A stretch of 57,374 nucleotides of DNA. Source: JAGOSP01 sp964428075 (lineage in GTDB: Bacteria; Patescibacteriota; Minisyncoccia; Moranbacterales; UBA1568). Below, in pieces: positions 18,808 through 26,367 of this stretch. The stretch lies in assembly GCA_964428075.1 (NCBI GenBank), contig CAYRWQ010000003.1, positions 1 to 57,374 of the forward strand, written 5' to 3'. A program made the translations under genes and the position numbers. Positions within the stretch are counted from its first letter, which is position 1; each line of letters begins with the position of its first letter. The notes under the pieces were generated by a model that was given only the letters and a program-made list of their open reading frames with translations, was not told the origin of the DNA and made no database searches.

Positions 18808-19797
18808 CTATCTTCCATCTTCGAAAACAATCAGATATTCCTTCGGTTTCGATTCTATCCGGACGATGTTTCCCCAAGCAGGGTCGATATCCGAGAGCCT
18901 ACGGATTTCACCCGCATCGAAACAAAGCGGGTCGACCATACGTGATTTACAGAGCGTTTTCCGTCCCGAACCATCTGGATCCAGACAGTACCCCGTTTTC
19001 CGATTCATGCGTTTCCAGAATTTCTGAAGCAGAAGATCTGTTCCCAGATGCGCATTCACCTTTCCGATAACTTCTTTGTCCGTCGCGTAGAGTTCCGGCA
19101 AGGAAACATATTTTTTCGCCAGAGCATGTGCCAGCCAATCCCCAGTCGTCTGAAACATGAGCGCGGTTTCGATATTCGAATAGTAAGTGTGATTGATATG
19201 CCGGAACAGCTCAGCAAACTCTCTCGTAATCGCGGAATCACGAAATACCCATCGATTCTCAAACACACTCAAAGCGTCAAGAAATGTCTTCGCCTGAAGA
19301 GATGAGATGACTCGATAAGCGATTCCACCCCGCAGAATATAGTCGATCCGATCCGCACAGAGATCTGGTAAATCTCGCTCTTTGAGCGGGTGACACGCGT
19401 CATCTAAAATATGTTCCATCAAAAATCTATGCTTCGTAAGTAAAGCTGGGATCTCAGTTGTTTCCAGATAGGATTCATGGACATCATCCTGATAACTCTG
19501 TGTCGCCTGATTGGCCGAAATGATAGCGTAGTCAATCGCGTGCGAAAAAGCCGAGTGAGACGCATCATGCAACAACCCAGCCACCTGTTCCTCGAGCGGT
19601 GCCCCGAAACGCCTGAGGAGCCATGCCACACCCAGGGAATGTTCAAAGCGGGAATGCTTCGACCCAGGGAAATATACCTCATAGTATCCGCCCATATCGA
19701 CCCCCCGCAGTCGCTGAAGCGCCGACGACTCAATCAGCTCAGTCAAAACCGGTTCGTCAAAAACAGTCTCTCCATATACTCTATCTTGGATTCTCAT
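18808..19797 (-). CDS. HD-domain phosphohydrolase (dGTPase/SAMHD1-like)
   Basis: A 329-aa cytoplasmic protein. H-x(n)-HD-x(n)-D metal ligands are visible: SKHSRFEHSLGVAWLLRRF (His), GLLHDASHSAFSHAIDYA (His-Asp pair followed by the second His cluster typical of dNTPases) and LPDLCADRIDYILRGG (Asp). This order is that of dGTP triphosphohydrolase/SAMHD1 relatives, which hydrolyse dNTPs or nucleotides; the substrate is not deducible. Its 3' end overlaps an antisense frame that I reject. The 155 bp to the MgtC-family start hold no other convincing gene. Confidence 0.88.
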   Translation of the reverse strand: MRIQDRVYGETVFDEPVLTELIESSALQRLRGVDMGGYYEVYFPGSKHSRFEHSLGVAWLLRRFGAPLEEQVAGLLHDASHSAFSHAIDYAIISANQATQSYQDDVHESYLETTEIPALLTKHRFLMEHILDDACHPLKERDLPDLCADRIDYILRGGIAYRVISSLQAKTFLDALSVFENRWVFRDSAITREFAELFRHINHTYYSNIETALMFQTTGDWLAHALAKKYVSLPELYATDKEVIGKVNAHLGTDLLLQKFWKRMNRKTGYCLDPDGSGRKTLCKSRMVDPLCFDAGEIRRLSDIDPAWGNIVRIESKPKEYLIVFEDGR

Positions 19798-19918
19798 ACT
19801 ATCTTCAGTCGATTGTAATGACTTGTCACGAATCTACATCGAATGATGGCGGCTTCCCCCTTCCTTTATCCTACTCTAGTCAATGCACTTTCCCAACCTA
19901 ACCAGATCGGAGGTTCCC

Positions 19919-20092
19919 ATGTTTTCAGATATCTTCTCCATCGTCGATGATACGCTTATCGACGAGTATTTCCAACCCGCCTGCGACCGAATCTGGAAAA
20001 AATTCGACTAGACAAAAAGCCTGCCAACGGCCATCGCTCTGATTATTTCGATCGTCGGCCTCGCTAATGCGTATTACAGACACCGAACCTGA
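19919..20092 (+). pseudogene. Small membrane-protein ORF interrupted by an in-frame UAG
   Basis: The ATG at 19919 has GGAGG six bases upstream. Codons 1-30 (MFSDIFSIVDDTL...) end at TAG 20009-20011. The same frame continues for 26 codons (TKSLPTAIALIISIVGLANA, then YYRHRT) to TGA 20090-20092, and an intrinsic terminator follows within 30 bp. The second part holds a good 17-residue transmembrane segment. Start signal, continued frame, membrane segment and terminator together suggest a 57-codon gene interrupted by one amber codon. Alternatives are a true 30-aa peptide with a chance downstream frame, or a sequencing error. No family recognised. Confidence 0.5.
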
Positions 20093-20118
20093 ACCTCCGG
20101 AAGCCACACCATTACTTC

Positions 20119-20147
20119 CATCCGCCCCCACCGGCGGATGTTTTTTT
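20119..20147 (+). terminator. Intrinsic terminator
   Basis: CATCCGCC (20119-20126) pairs perfectly with GGCGGATG (20133-20140) around a 6-base loop and is followed by seven T residues (20141-20147). It ends the small interrupted ORF on the plus strand. The 140 bp beyond it, up to the next terminator, show no gene. Confidence 0.93.
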
Positions 20148-20289
20148 CCTCACCCGAATCAGTTTCATCCAAAACCGAGATGCATTGCCAGTTTTTAAAA
20201 AATGAAAGATTCGCGCTCCTGACTCATTATCTTATTATCATATATGTTACGCGACATGTGTCGTCAAAAAACTACCCGTAGTATTTTCC

Positions 20290-20330
20290 AAAACAAAAAG
20301 GGCCAAAAATCACTTTACGCGATTTTAGGC
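20290..20330 (-). terminator. Intrinsic terminator of the 20359-20940 gene
   Basis: On the minus strand GCCTAAAATCGC pairs with GTGATTTTTGGC (one mismatch, one G-T) around a GTAAA loop and is followed by a T-rich tract (plus-strand aaacaaaaa at 20291-20299). A short palindrome, CACCTTCAAGGTG, lies just beside it at 20330-20342. Confidence 0.8.
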
Positions 20331-20358
20331 ACCTTCAAGGTGAAGTGCGAAACGAGAC

Positions 20359-20940
20359 TTACTGGATTCGATACATTAATTGAGTACCGATTGGACGTCT
20401 TTTATCCTGGCTGTCCGTCTCAATATCAAGAAACCATGAGTGAGATGTCTCGTTATTGTCATCTCTGCAAGTCGGACGCAAGGTCACTGGTACGGTATCG
20501 CCATTGTAATTTTCGACATAAAACAATGTCCCGAATTCATTCTGAGAGAAAAACCAGGGCATGCACAGACATTTCTCAAGCAACGCGACCAGGTCTTCTG
20601 GCGTCATCGAGTGTAATTCGGGAAGCGACGCGCGAATTTCGCTATCGTTCAGCCATCCCGTCAACAAATGGGTACCAAAAGAGCACGTGCTGGTCTGCGG
20701 AAACGGCAACTGCACTGCTGATACAAAACCAAAACCAGCAACAAACTCATCAGAAACACAGAGTAGTGCCTTCATACGCTGCAAAGTCTGCCACGCTTCA
20801 CCAGGACACCGTCTCACCGACAGTGTCTGTCTGCCATCAGGCCTCGCCTGATCGTATCTGGGTGTGACAGGAAACCAAAACGGATCTGGACAAAAAAACG
20901 CGTATGTATCCGCTAACCGTTGTACCTCATCACTCGTCAT
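20359..20940 (-). CDS. Hypothetical soluble protein, orphan monocistron
   Basis: A 193-aa product with no recognised family. AAAGGAG lies 6 bases before ATG 20940, one of the best SDs in the window. No signal peptide or membrane segment is visible. It has several Cys residues (for example LLEKCLCMPWFF) and an aromatic-rich middle. It has a terminator just downstream and a promoter candidate with a leader hairpin upstream, so it appears to be an independent unit. Confidence 0.75.
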   Translation of the reverse strand: MTSDEVQRLADTYAFFCPDPFWFPVTPRYDQARPDGRQTLSVRRCPGEAWQTLQRMKALLCVSDEFVAGFGFVSAVQLPFPQTSTCSFGTHLLTGWLNDSEIRASLPELHSMTPEDLVALLEKCLCMPWFFSQNEFGTLFYVENYNGDTVPVTLRPTCRDDNNETSHSWFLDIETDSQDKRRPIGTQLMYRIQ

Positions 20941-21003
20941 GAGAATCTCCTTTTCCTGTTTAAGGAACTGATCCTACTACTAGAGTACAAAACTACCTTA
21001 TGC

Positions 21004-21062
21004 TTTCTAGGAAGTCTCACTAGAAAACACCCTTACTCTACTCCCTATGCCCCACTTGTCAA
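21004..21062 (-). promoter_or_regulatory. Candidate promoter and leader hairpin for the 20359-20940 gene
   Basis: Minus-strand TTGACA (21062-21057) and TAGAGT (21040-21035) are separated by 16 bases. Just downstream of the predicted start lies a perfect 7-bp inverted repeat (TTTCTAG at 21004-21010, CTAGAAA at 21020-21026). The leader to the ATG would be ~88 nt. The rest of 20941-21218 holds no gene. Confidence 0.55.
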
Positions 21063-21218
21063 GAAACAAAAAATACCAAAAATGTATATCCTCCATTCAA
21101 GGCATCTCCCTACTTCTTTGATTCTGATTCCGTGCGAACTCTTTCTCTATTCCGCGAAATCAGCACATAAATATCAACTGCCGCATTTCCAAAATCAATC
21201 TCTTCTTATTCTGACCCA

Positions 21219-21911
21219 CTATTTCATTTTTGCCAGTGACTTCAATTTCGTCCCTGCGCTTGTCGTGGTAATTCTACCGATATTTCTCATATAGTTCTCT
21301 ATCTCATTAACAGATTTTTTTGGTGTATACGCACAGGTATCATTAGAAAAAACATCCAGAAAATGTTCCTTCAAAACAGCCAAATCAACTTCTTCTCCTT
21401 GAGGCCTCGTCTGCGAACGAATAATCAGTTCAGCGAGTTTCTGTTGTACCACACGAGCCCTTTCCTCTGTAGTCACCCAAAAAAAATCGTTGTTTCTCTT
21501 GGCAAAATCCTCAATCAAATCACCGTAATCATAGAAAGCACTCAGGAGCTTCAATTCATCCTGATCAAAATCGCTTACAAAAAGATGTGAATATATCTTC
21601 CAGCTTTTCGTCGGAAAAATAGATGGTAAGTCATCGGTAACCCCAGATTGGAGCTTCTCTTTCAATTGACTCATTCTTTCCTCTGCAGTTCTAATCTCAA
21701 TAAGCAGTACTCGTGCAGCCTGTACTCGAGTATCCGATTTCTGTTTTAAGTACAAGAAAATCGCAACGCTGCCCACTAAGAGCATGACAAATGATGAAAA
21801 GGCATTTGAGTTAATCAATGAATAATGAAATTTATAAAGATAATAACCTAACACAAGAAAAATCCCCGCCAGCAGGATATAAAAACTTATTTCATTTTTC
21901 CTAAATGTCAT
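21219..21911 (-). CDS. Hypothetical membrane-anchored protein
   Basis: A 230-aa protein with two N-terminal membrane segments (ISFYILLAGIFLVLGYYLY at ~8-26 and AFSSFVMLLVGSVAIFLYL at ~37-55), followed by a cytoplasmic domain with coiled-coil character (RVLLIEIRTAEERMSQLKEK) and helices to the end. No family recognised. The arrangement resembles generic phage- or toxin-associated membrane-plus-coiled-coil proteins, but nothing in the context supports that. It starts 59 bp after the dnaK stop, just past the dnaK terminator hairpin, and lacks an SD. Confidence 0.72.
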   Translation of the reverse strand: MTFRKNEISFYILLAGIFLVLGYYLYKFHYSLINSNAFSSFVMLLVGSVAIFLYLKQKSDTRVQAARVLLIEIRTAEERMSQLKEKLQSGVTDDLPSIFPTKSWKIYSHLFVSDFDQDELKLLSAFYDYGDLIEDFAKRNNDFFWVTTEERARVVQQKLAELIIRSQTRPQGEEVDLAVLKEHFLDVFSNDTCAYTPKKSVNEIENYMRNIGRITTTSAGTKLKSLAKMK

Positions 21912-21929
21912 AATACTTCAGATTATTGT

Positions 21930-21957
21930 AAGAGCGAGGAGATGAATCCTCGCTCTT
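21930..21957 (-). terminator. Hairpin downstream of dnaK, probable terminator
   Basis: A perfect 11-bp stem (AAGAGCGAGGA, 21930-21940, with its complement at 21947-21957) has a 6-base loop and starts 13 bp after the dnaK stop. The minus-strand tail (TTACAATAATC) is only weakly T-rich, so efficiency is uncertain. Confidence 0.65.
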
Positions 21958-21969
21958 CATTTCTTTCAC

Positions 21970-23886
21970 TTATTTCTTCTCCTCGTCAGCTGGTTTGTCT
22001 TCGACTTCAGCATCTTTCGGGGCTTCGGTTGTCGACTCGCCTTCGGCTTTCGTCTCCGGGCCTGCAGCCGACTTCTCGGCTGCTGCCGCCGCAGCATAGA
22101 GCTTCTCGCCAATCTTCTGCGCAGCCTGCGAGAGCGTCTCACTCGCCTTACGGATGGCGTCGAGATCATCGCCATTCTTTACCTTGTTGAGTTCGGTGAT
22201 AGCATCTTCAACTGGTTTCTTTTCTTCGGCTGTGATCTTGTCGCCTGCGTCGCGCATGCTCTTTTCGGTCGTATAAATCATACTATCAGCCAGGTTACGG
22301 GCCTCGATCAGTTCCTTCTTGTGCTTATCTTCTTCGGCGTGAATCTCAGCATCCTTCTTCATGCGCTCGATCTCATCCTTAGAGAGACCAGTTGAGGCTT
22401 CGATACGGATAGACTGCATTTTATTGGTCGCCTTGTCTTTGGCTGTCACCGACAAGATACCTGAGGCATCAATATCAAAAGTGACTTCGACCTGTGGGAT
22501 GCCACGCGGCGCCGGTGGAATACCATCGAGAATGAAGCGTCCGAGCGATTTGTTGTCATTCGCCATTTCGCGCTCACCCTGAAGGACGTGTATCTCAACA
22601 GATGGCTGATTGTCGCTCGCGGTTGAGAAGATCTGACTCTTTTGTGCCGGTACGGTGGTATTGCGTTCAATAAGCGGGGTGCGAACGCCTCCCATGGTTT
22701 CGATACCAAAAGTAAGCGGCGTCACATCGAGCAAGAGCACGTCTTTGACCGAACCTTCAAGCACTCCACCCTGAATGGCGGCACCAGCGGCCACGACTTC
22801 ATCCGGATTGACCGAGATATTCGGTTTCTTACCAAAGAATTTCTCGACACTCTGGAGGACAAGCGGCATGCGCGTCATCCCACCGACCAGCACGACTTCG
22901 TTGATTTCAGAAACCGAGAGCTTCGCATCGGCAAGCGCTTTTTTCACCGGTTCGAATGTCGCCTCAACAAGTTCGTGCACAAGTTCCTCAAGCTTGGCGC
23001 GGGTCATCTTCATAACGAGATGCTTCGGACCATTGGCATCACTCGTAATAAATGGCTGGTTGATTTCAGTGTCGGCCGCGGTCGAAAGTTCGATCTTGGC
23101 TTTTTCAGAAGCTTCCTTAATACGCTGTAAAGCGAGCGGATCTTTGGAGAGATCAATGCCTTCTTGCTTTTTAAATTCATCAAGAATCCAATGAATGATC
23201 TTCTGATCGAAGTCGTCACCACCGAGATGCGTATCACCATTGGTTGATTTCACTTCAACCGTGTCTTCGGCTACCTCAAGGATCGAAATATCGAAAGTAC
23301 CACCACCAAGGTCGTACACCGCGATCTTTTCATCCTTCTTCTTATTGAATCCATACGCGAGAGCGGCCGCGGTCGGCTCATTGATGATACGGCGAACATT
23401 GAATCCCGCGATCTCACCCGCTTCTTTGGTTGCCTTGCGCTGACTGTCGTCAAAATACGCCGGAACGGTGATAACCGCATCGGTGATCTTCTCACCAAGC
23501 TTCTCTTCAGCATCTGCCTTCAACTTGGAAAGAATCATCGCGCTCACTTCCTGTGGCGTGTATTCCTTACCTCCCATAATCACTTTGGTGCCTTCGCCCG
23601 CCTGGACGATTTTGTAAGGCAACGTCTTCATATCGCGCTTCACCTCTCCATCATTGAAATGGCGACCGATAAGACGCTTAATCGAGAAAAGTGTATTTTC
23701 TGGATTGGTGACCCCCTGGCGCTTGGCCAAAAGTCCGACCAGACGTTCGCCGGTCTTGCTGATCGCAACCATAGACGGTGTCGTCCGATTCCCTTCTTTA
23801 TTTTCGAGTATAGTCGGGCTACCCCCTTCGACGATGGCCATGGCCGAGTTGGTCGTCCCGAGATCAATGCCGAGTATTTTTGACAT
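21970..23886 (-). CDS. dnaK: Molecular chaperone DnaK (Hsp70)
   Basis: A 638-aa Hsp70 that binds unfolded polypeptides in an ATP-regulated cycle with GrpE and a J-protein; no dnaJ is in this window. The ATPase domain spans about residues 1-375 (IDLGTTNSAMAIVEGG, VITVPAYFDDSQRKATKEAG, IINEPTAAALAYGF, VYDLGGGTFDISILE, VVLVGGMTRMPLV). It is followed by the substrate-binding domain (LLLDVTPLTFGIETMGG), the lid, and an Ala/Glu-rich acidic tail ending ADEEKK. The full length is normal. It is the last gene of hrcA-grpE-dnaK and should be under CIRCE control. No SD precedes the ATG. Confidence 0.99.
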   Translation of the reverse strand: MSKILGIDLGTTNSAMAIVEGGSPTILENKEGNRTTPSMVAISKTGERLVGLLAKRQGVTNPENTLFSIKRLIGRHFNDGEVKRDMKTLPYKIVQAGEGTKVIMGGKEYTPQEVSAMILSKLKADAEEKLGEKITDAVITVPAYFDDSQRKATKEAGEIAGFNVRRIINEPTAAALAYGFNKKKDEKIAVYDLGGGTFDISILEVAEDTVEVKSTNGDTHLGGDDFDQKIIHWILDEFKKQEGIDLSKDPLALQRIKEASEKAKIELSTAADTEINQPFITSDANGPKHLVMKMTRAKLEELVHELVEATFEPVKKALADAKLSVSEINEVVLVGGMTRMPLVLQSVEKFFGKKPNISVNPDEVVAAGAAIQGGVLEGSVKDVLLLDVTPLTFGIETMGGVRTPLIERNTTVPAQKSQIFSTASDNQPSVEIHVLQGEREMANDNKSLGRFILDGIPPAPRGIPQVEVTFDIDASGILSVTAKDKATNKMQSIRIEASTGLSKDEIERMKKDAEIHAEEDKHKKELIEARNLADSMIYTTEKSMRDAGDKITAEEKKPVEDAITELNKVKNGDDLDAIRKASETLSQAAQKIGEKLYAAAAAAEKSAAGPETKAEGESTTEAPKDAEVEDKPADEEKK

Positions 23887-23933
23887 ATATTTATACTTAC
23901 AACTTAATTGATAAATTGAGATGATTCTCTGAA

Positions 23934-24488
23934 TTACTTCACGGTCACTTTGGCCGGGCGAATGACACGCTCTCCAATCTTAAACCCATTCTGGAGTACT
24001 TTGGTTACGGTTTGTACATGATCCCCTTCCGCTCCTTCTGTGGCTCCTTCGCTTGGTTCTGCTTGCTTCAGAGCTTCGTGTATCGTCGGATCAAATGCGT
24101 CCCCAACCCGTACCTCAATAGTCGACACTCCGTTTTCGGTCAAAACTTTTTCCAACTGCTTTTCGATATACTGAATGCCGGTCACCCAAGGACTCGTTCG
24201 TTCCGCTTCCGGGATATGCTCGGTCGCCATACGGAAATTGTCCATCACGGGCACAATATCCATCACCAGTTTCTCGATAAGATACCCGGCGATCTCCTTC
24301 TCGCGCGTCGCTTGCCGTTTTTTATAGTTTTCAAAATCTGCTTGAAGACGCTGAAGATCATTCAGATATTCTGCTGCGAGCTCGGCATCGGTTTTCAGAG
24401 GCTTTTGTTCAGATATTTCCGATACAGAAACCTCCTCATCCACTCTCTCCTCTTCTCCCTCCTGTTGCCTTTCATCATCCTGCTGCAT
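23934..24488 (-). CDS. grpE: Nucleotide exchange factor GrpE
   Basis: A 184-aa DnaK co-chaperone that releases ADP. It has an acidic, Glu-rich N-terminus, a coiled-coil around LQRLQADFENYKKRQATREK, the hinge-side helix VMDIVPVMDNFRMA, and the C-terminal beta-domain pattern VRVGDAFDPTIHEAL with VTKVLQNGFKIGERVIRPAK. It precedes dnaK by 47 bp in the same operon. No SD is visible before ATG 24488. Confidence 0.97.
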   Translation of the reverse strand: MQQDDERQQEGEEERVDEEVSVSEISEQKPLKTDAELAAEYLNDLQRLQADFENYKKRQATREKEIAGYLIEKLVMDIVPVMDNFRMATEHIPEAERTSPWVTGIQYIEKQLEKVLTENGVSTIEVRVGDAFDPTIHEALKQAEPSEGATEGAEGDHVQTVTKVLQNGFKIGERVIRPAKVTVK

Positions 24489-24558
24489 ACATTCTTGTCG
24501 TTTATATTTCTTACACTTAATGAGTATTGAAAAAATAGTATCGAGAAAAAAGCTTTTG

Positions 24559-24690
24559 CTATGACGATCTCGTCATCCGCTCCTTCAAAAGTTCGAACTC
24601 GCGGTGCTGTATTGTTTCTTGCTCCTCTTCGGTCGACATCTCTGTATCTGTTGCTACTCGCTCATGTGCTTCTTCCGTCACAAGCATCAT
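24559..24690 (-). CDS. Small acidic ORF between hrcA and grpE
   Basis: A 43-aa frame begins 9 nt after the hrcA stop (two adjacent ATGs, 24690 and 24687) and fills much of the hrcA-grpE gap. The product is highly charged (EEAHERVATDTEM, TEEEQETIQHREFELLKERM) and probably a single helix or coiled coil. No SD and no recognised family. The position and spacing support a real operon member; the short length makes chance possible. Confidence 0.35.
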   Translation of the reverse strand: MMLVTEEAHERVATDTEMSTEEEQETIQHREFELLKERMTRSS

Positions 24691-24699
24691 AACGATATC

Positions 24700-25446
24700 T
24701 TATGAAAACGGCACAACTATGATCACCATCACAGAAAGCGATGAACCAAGTAGCTTTTTCATATACTCAATCAGCGATTTATTCTTGGCGTAATCCATAC
24801 GTTTCGGACCGATGATAGCAAGAATGCCTTTGCCTTCACTGCTCTGATACGGTGCCACGACCATCGAACAGTTTGCAATCCCCTTGATCGGATTCTCCTC
24901 ACCGATGAAGATCTGTGTCTCACCATTACCGAGTTTGGCAAAAATGACATCAATCCGCTCATCAAGTGAATCCAACGTTTCTACCAAACGGCACAGTTCG
25001 TCAATCTCCTGAAACTCCGGCTTTTCCATGAGTTCCTTGATCCCAAAATCATAAAATTCATCCTTGTCGATCAAACCGGACACAGCGAGATTCCCTGAAA
25101 GCATAGAAAGGAGCTTCGTCGTACTGCGTCCCAACCGAGCCTGTTTCGCCTTCATTATCAGTAGCTCTTTCTGGAGCCGTCGCTGATCCTCGTGAGAAAG
25201 ATCCTCGTCTCCCATCATCTCTTCGACATAAAAGCGATAACCAGCATCGGTCGGGATACGCCCGGCGGAAACATGTGGTTGATAGAGGTATCCAGCTTCT
25301 TCAAGCGCAACCATATCATTGCGCAAAGTTGCCGAACTCACGGGAAATTTGAAATACTCAATCAAGGTCTGCGACCCGACTGGAAGAGCAGTCTTAGTAT
25401 ACAATTCGACCACGGCCGAGAGAATTTTTTTCTGACGAGTATCCAT
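24700..25446 (-). CDS. hrcA: Heat-inducible transcription repressor HrcA
   Basis: A 248-aa repressor that binds CIRCE. The N-terminal winged helix includes RQKKILSAVVELYTKTALPV, SSATLRNDMVALEEAGYLYQ and PHVSAGRIPTDAGYRFYVE, followed by the GAF-like domain ending in LGSSLSVMVIIVVPF. ATG 25446 is chosen because it fits the family N-terminus and because the promoter lies directly upstream: -10 TATACT ends only 7 nt before it, so the mRNA is predicted to be leaderless. A longer frame from 25482 would run through the promoter and operator. It heads hrcA-(43-aa ORF)-grpE-dnaK. Confidence 0.97.
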   Translation of the reverse strand: MDTRQKKILSAVVELYTKTALPVGSQTLIEYFKFPVSSATLRNDMVALEEAGYLYQPHVSAGRIPTDAGYRFYVEEMMGDEDLSHEDQRRLQKELLIMKAKQARLGRSTTKLLSMLSGNLAVSGLIDKDEFYDFGIKELMEKPEFQEIDELCRLVETLDSLDERIDVIFAKLGNGETQIFIGEENPIKGIANCSMVVAPYQSSEGKGILAIIGPKRMDYAKNKSLIEYMKKLLGSSLSVMVIIVVPFS

Positions 25447-25453
25447 AATTAAC

Positions 25454-25482
25454 AGTATAAAGAATGATTTAGCACTCGTCAA
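25454..25482 (-). promoter_or_regulatory. Promoter of the hrcA-grpE-dnaK operon
   Basis: Minus-strand TTGACG (25482-25477) and TATACT (25459-25454) are separated by exactly 17 bases, a near-consensus sigma-70 promoter. The -35 lies inside the CIRCE element, so HrcA would block it sterically. The expected start (6-8 nt past the -10) coincides with the hrcA ATG at 25446. Confidence 0.88.
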
Positions 25483-25495
25483 GTGTGAGTGCTAA
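25469..25495. promoter_or_regulatory. CIRCE operator (perfect consensus)
   Basis: TTAGCACTC (25469-25477), nine bases, then GAGTGCTAA (25487-25495): an exact match to the CIRCE consensus bound by HrcA. It lies 23 bp upstream of the hrcA ATG and overlaps the operon's -35 box, predicting autorepression relieved by heat shock. Confidence 0.98.
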
Positions 25496-25555
25496 TGTCA
25501 TGATTTGGAAGCTTAAAATATGCAGTCGGCGCTCTGCTCTGCTCAAAAGCATCCC

Positions 25556-25591
25556 AAAAGAAAAAGCCCAGATCCTGAGCAGGAAATGGGC
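25556..25591 (-). terminator. Intrinsic terminator of the 25646-25951 gene
   Basis: On the minus strand GCCCA (25591-25587) pairs with TGGGC (25570-25566) around an inner TCCT/AGGA stem, followed by TTTTTCTTTT (plus-strand A-run 25556-25565). It separates the small basic protein gene from the hrcA promoter. Confidence 0.85.
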
Positions 25592-25645
25592 CTGGAAATA
25601 GAAAGGGGAGAAATGACACGCCCTTACATCCCCCTTTCTCAATCA

Positions 25646-25951
25646 TTATTCACGGTTTTGAGCCGAGTAGCGTAGTGATGATGTTTGCAGTGGCATCAAC
25701 CGATCCACGTCACCGCGCCTGCGCCTCTGTGTGCGACCACGAGGCGTATGCTTGTAATGCTGGCGACGCTCGACGTGTCCCGCCACGGGATCAACGGTTC
25801 CATCGGATATGGGTCCGGCCTGCTCCTTGTTCGGGATCCCGGTGAAATCGACGACCCCATCAGACACAGACCTGGTTTGATCGCTCCGACTCCCAACAGT
25901 CCTCCGCACCATAGGTGTTGACCTACCAGTTTGTTGCTGTTTCTGCCGCAT
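25646..25951 (-). CDS. Small Arg/Gln-rich hypothetical protein, orphan monocistron
   Basis: A 101-aa, strongly basic, low-complexity protein, probably disordered. It carries an imperfect internal repeat (SDGVVDFTG and SDGTVDPVAG, ~20 residues apart) and an Arg-rich stretch (RGRTQRRRRGDVDR) that could bind nucleic acid. ATG 25951 is selected because GAGGAG lies 5 bases upstream. It has a terminator ~55 bp after the stop. No family recognised. It is separate from the hrcA operon. Confidence 0.65.
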   Translation of the reverse strand: MRQKQQQTGRSTPMVRRTVGSRSDQTRSVSDGVVDFTGIPNKEQAGPISDGTVDPVAGHVERRQHYKHTPRGRTQRRRRGDVDRLMPLQTSSLRYSAQNRE

Positions 25952-26035
25952 GTTCACTCCTCAAAGAAAAAACAATGGGTACGCACTAACGCTTCGCGCA
26001 CTACGAAGCCCACTCTCTCCTTTCTGAAAAAATTG

Positions 26036-26281
26036 TTAAGGAACCGGATCGTAGCCCCCGAGATTCCAGGGGTGACAACGCACGATACGTTTCAAACCAA
26101 GCCAAATACCCTTCAAAACTCCCCACTTTGCTACCGCATCAAACGTATACTGACTGCAACTCGGATGGAAACGGCAGATGCGACCACCGGTAAATAAGCT
26201 CAATATCCCTCGCTCGCTTGACAGAAAACGCTGATAGAATCGTATCCAGGCGAGTAAACCGGTTTTCAGTATTTCCAGCAT
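26036..26281 (-). CDS. yidD: Membrane protein insertion efficiency factor YidD
   Basis: An 81-aa protein of the YidD family, which assists YidC-dependent membrane insertion. It has an amphipathic N-terminus (GLLAWIRFYQRFLSSERG), the conserved CRFHPSCSQYTFDAV, and GLKRIVRCHPWNLGGYDPVP. It is usually found between rnpA and yidC; here it stands alone between the small basic protein and the divergent CorA-like gene, so the rpmH-rnpA-yidC cluster is elsewhere or disrupted. Confidence 0.96.
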   Translation of the reverse strand: MLEILKTGLLAWIRFYQRFLSSERGILSLFTGGRICRFHPSCSQYTFDAVAKWGVLKGIWLGLKRIVRCHPWNLGGYDPVP

Positions 26282-26367
26282 ACTGGAACAATGTACGATA
26301 TTTCCCTTTCACTGTCAATAAAATACTGGTATACTTACGAAAAAGAATACCCAAAGAAAAAAACATC

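Noticed and set aside
18705..19070. Plus-strand 121-codon frame preceded by AGGAGG
   Set aside because: The SD is only one base from the ATG, and ~70% of the frame is antisense to the HD phosphohydrolase, whose motifs are convincing. The product has no coherent domain character.
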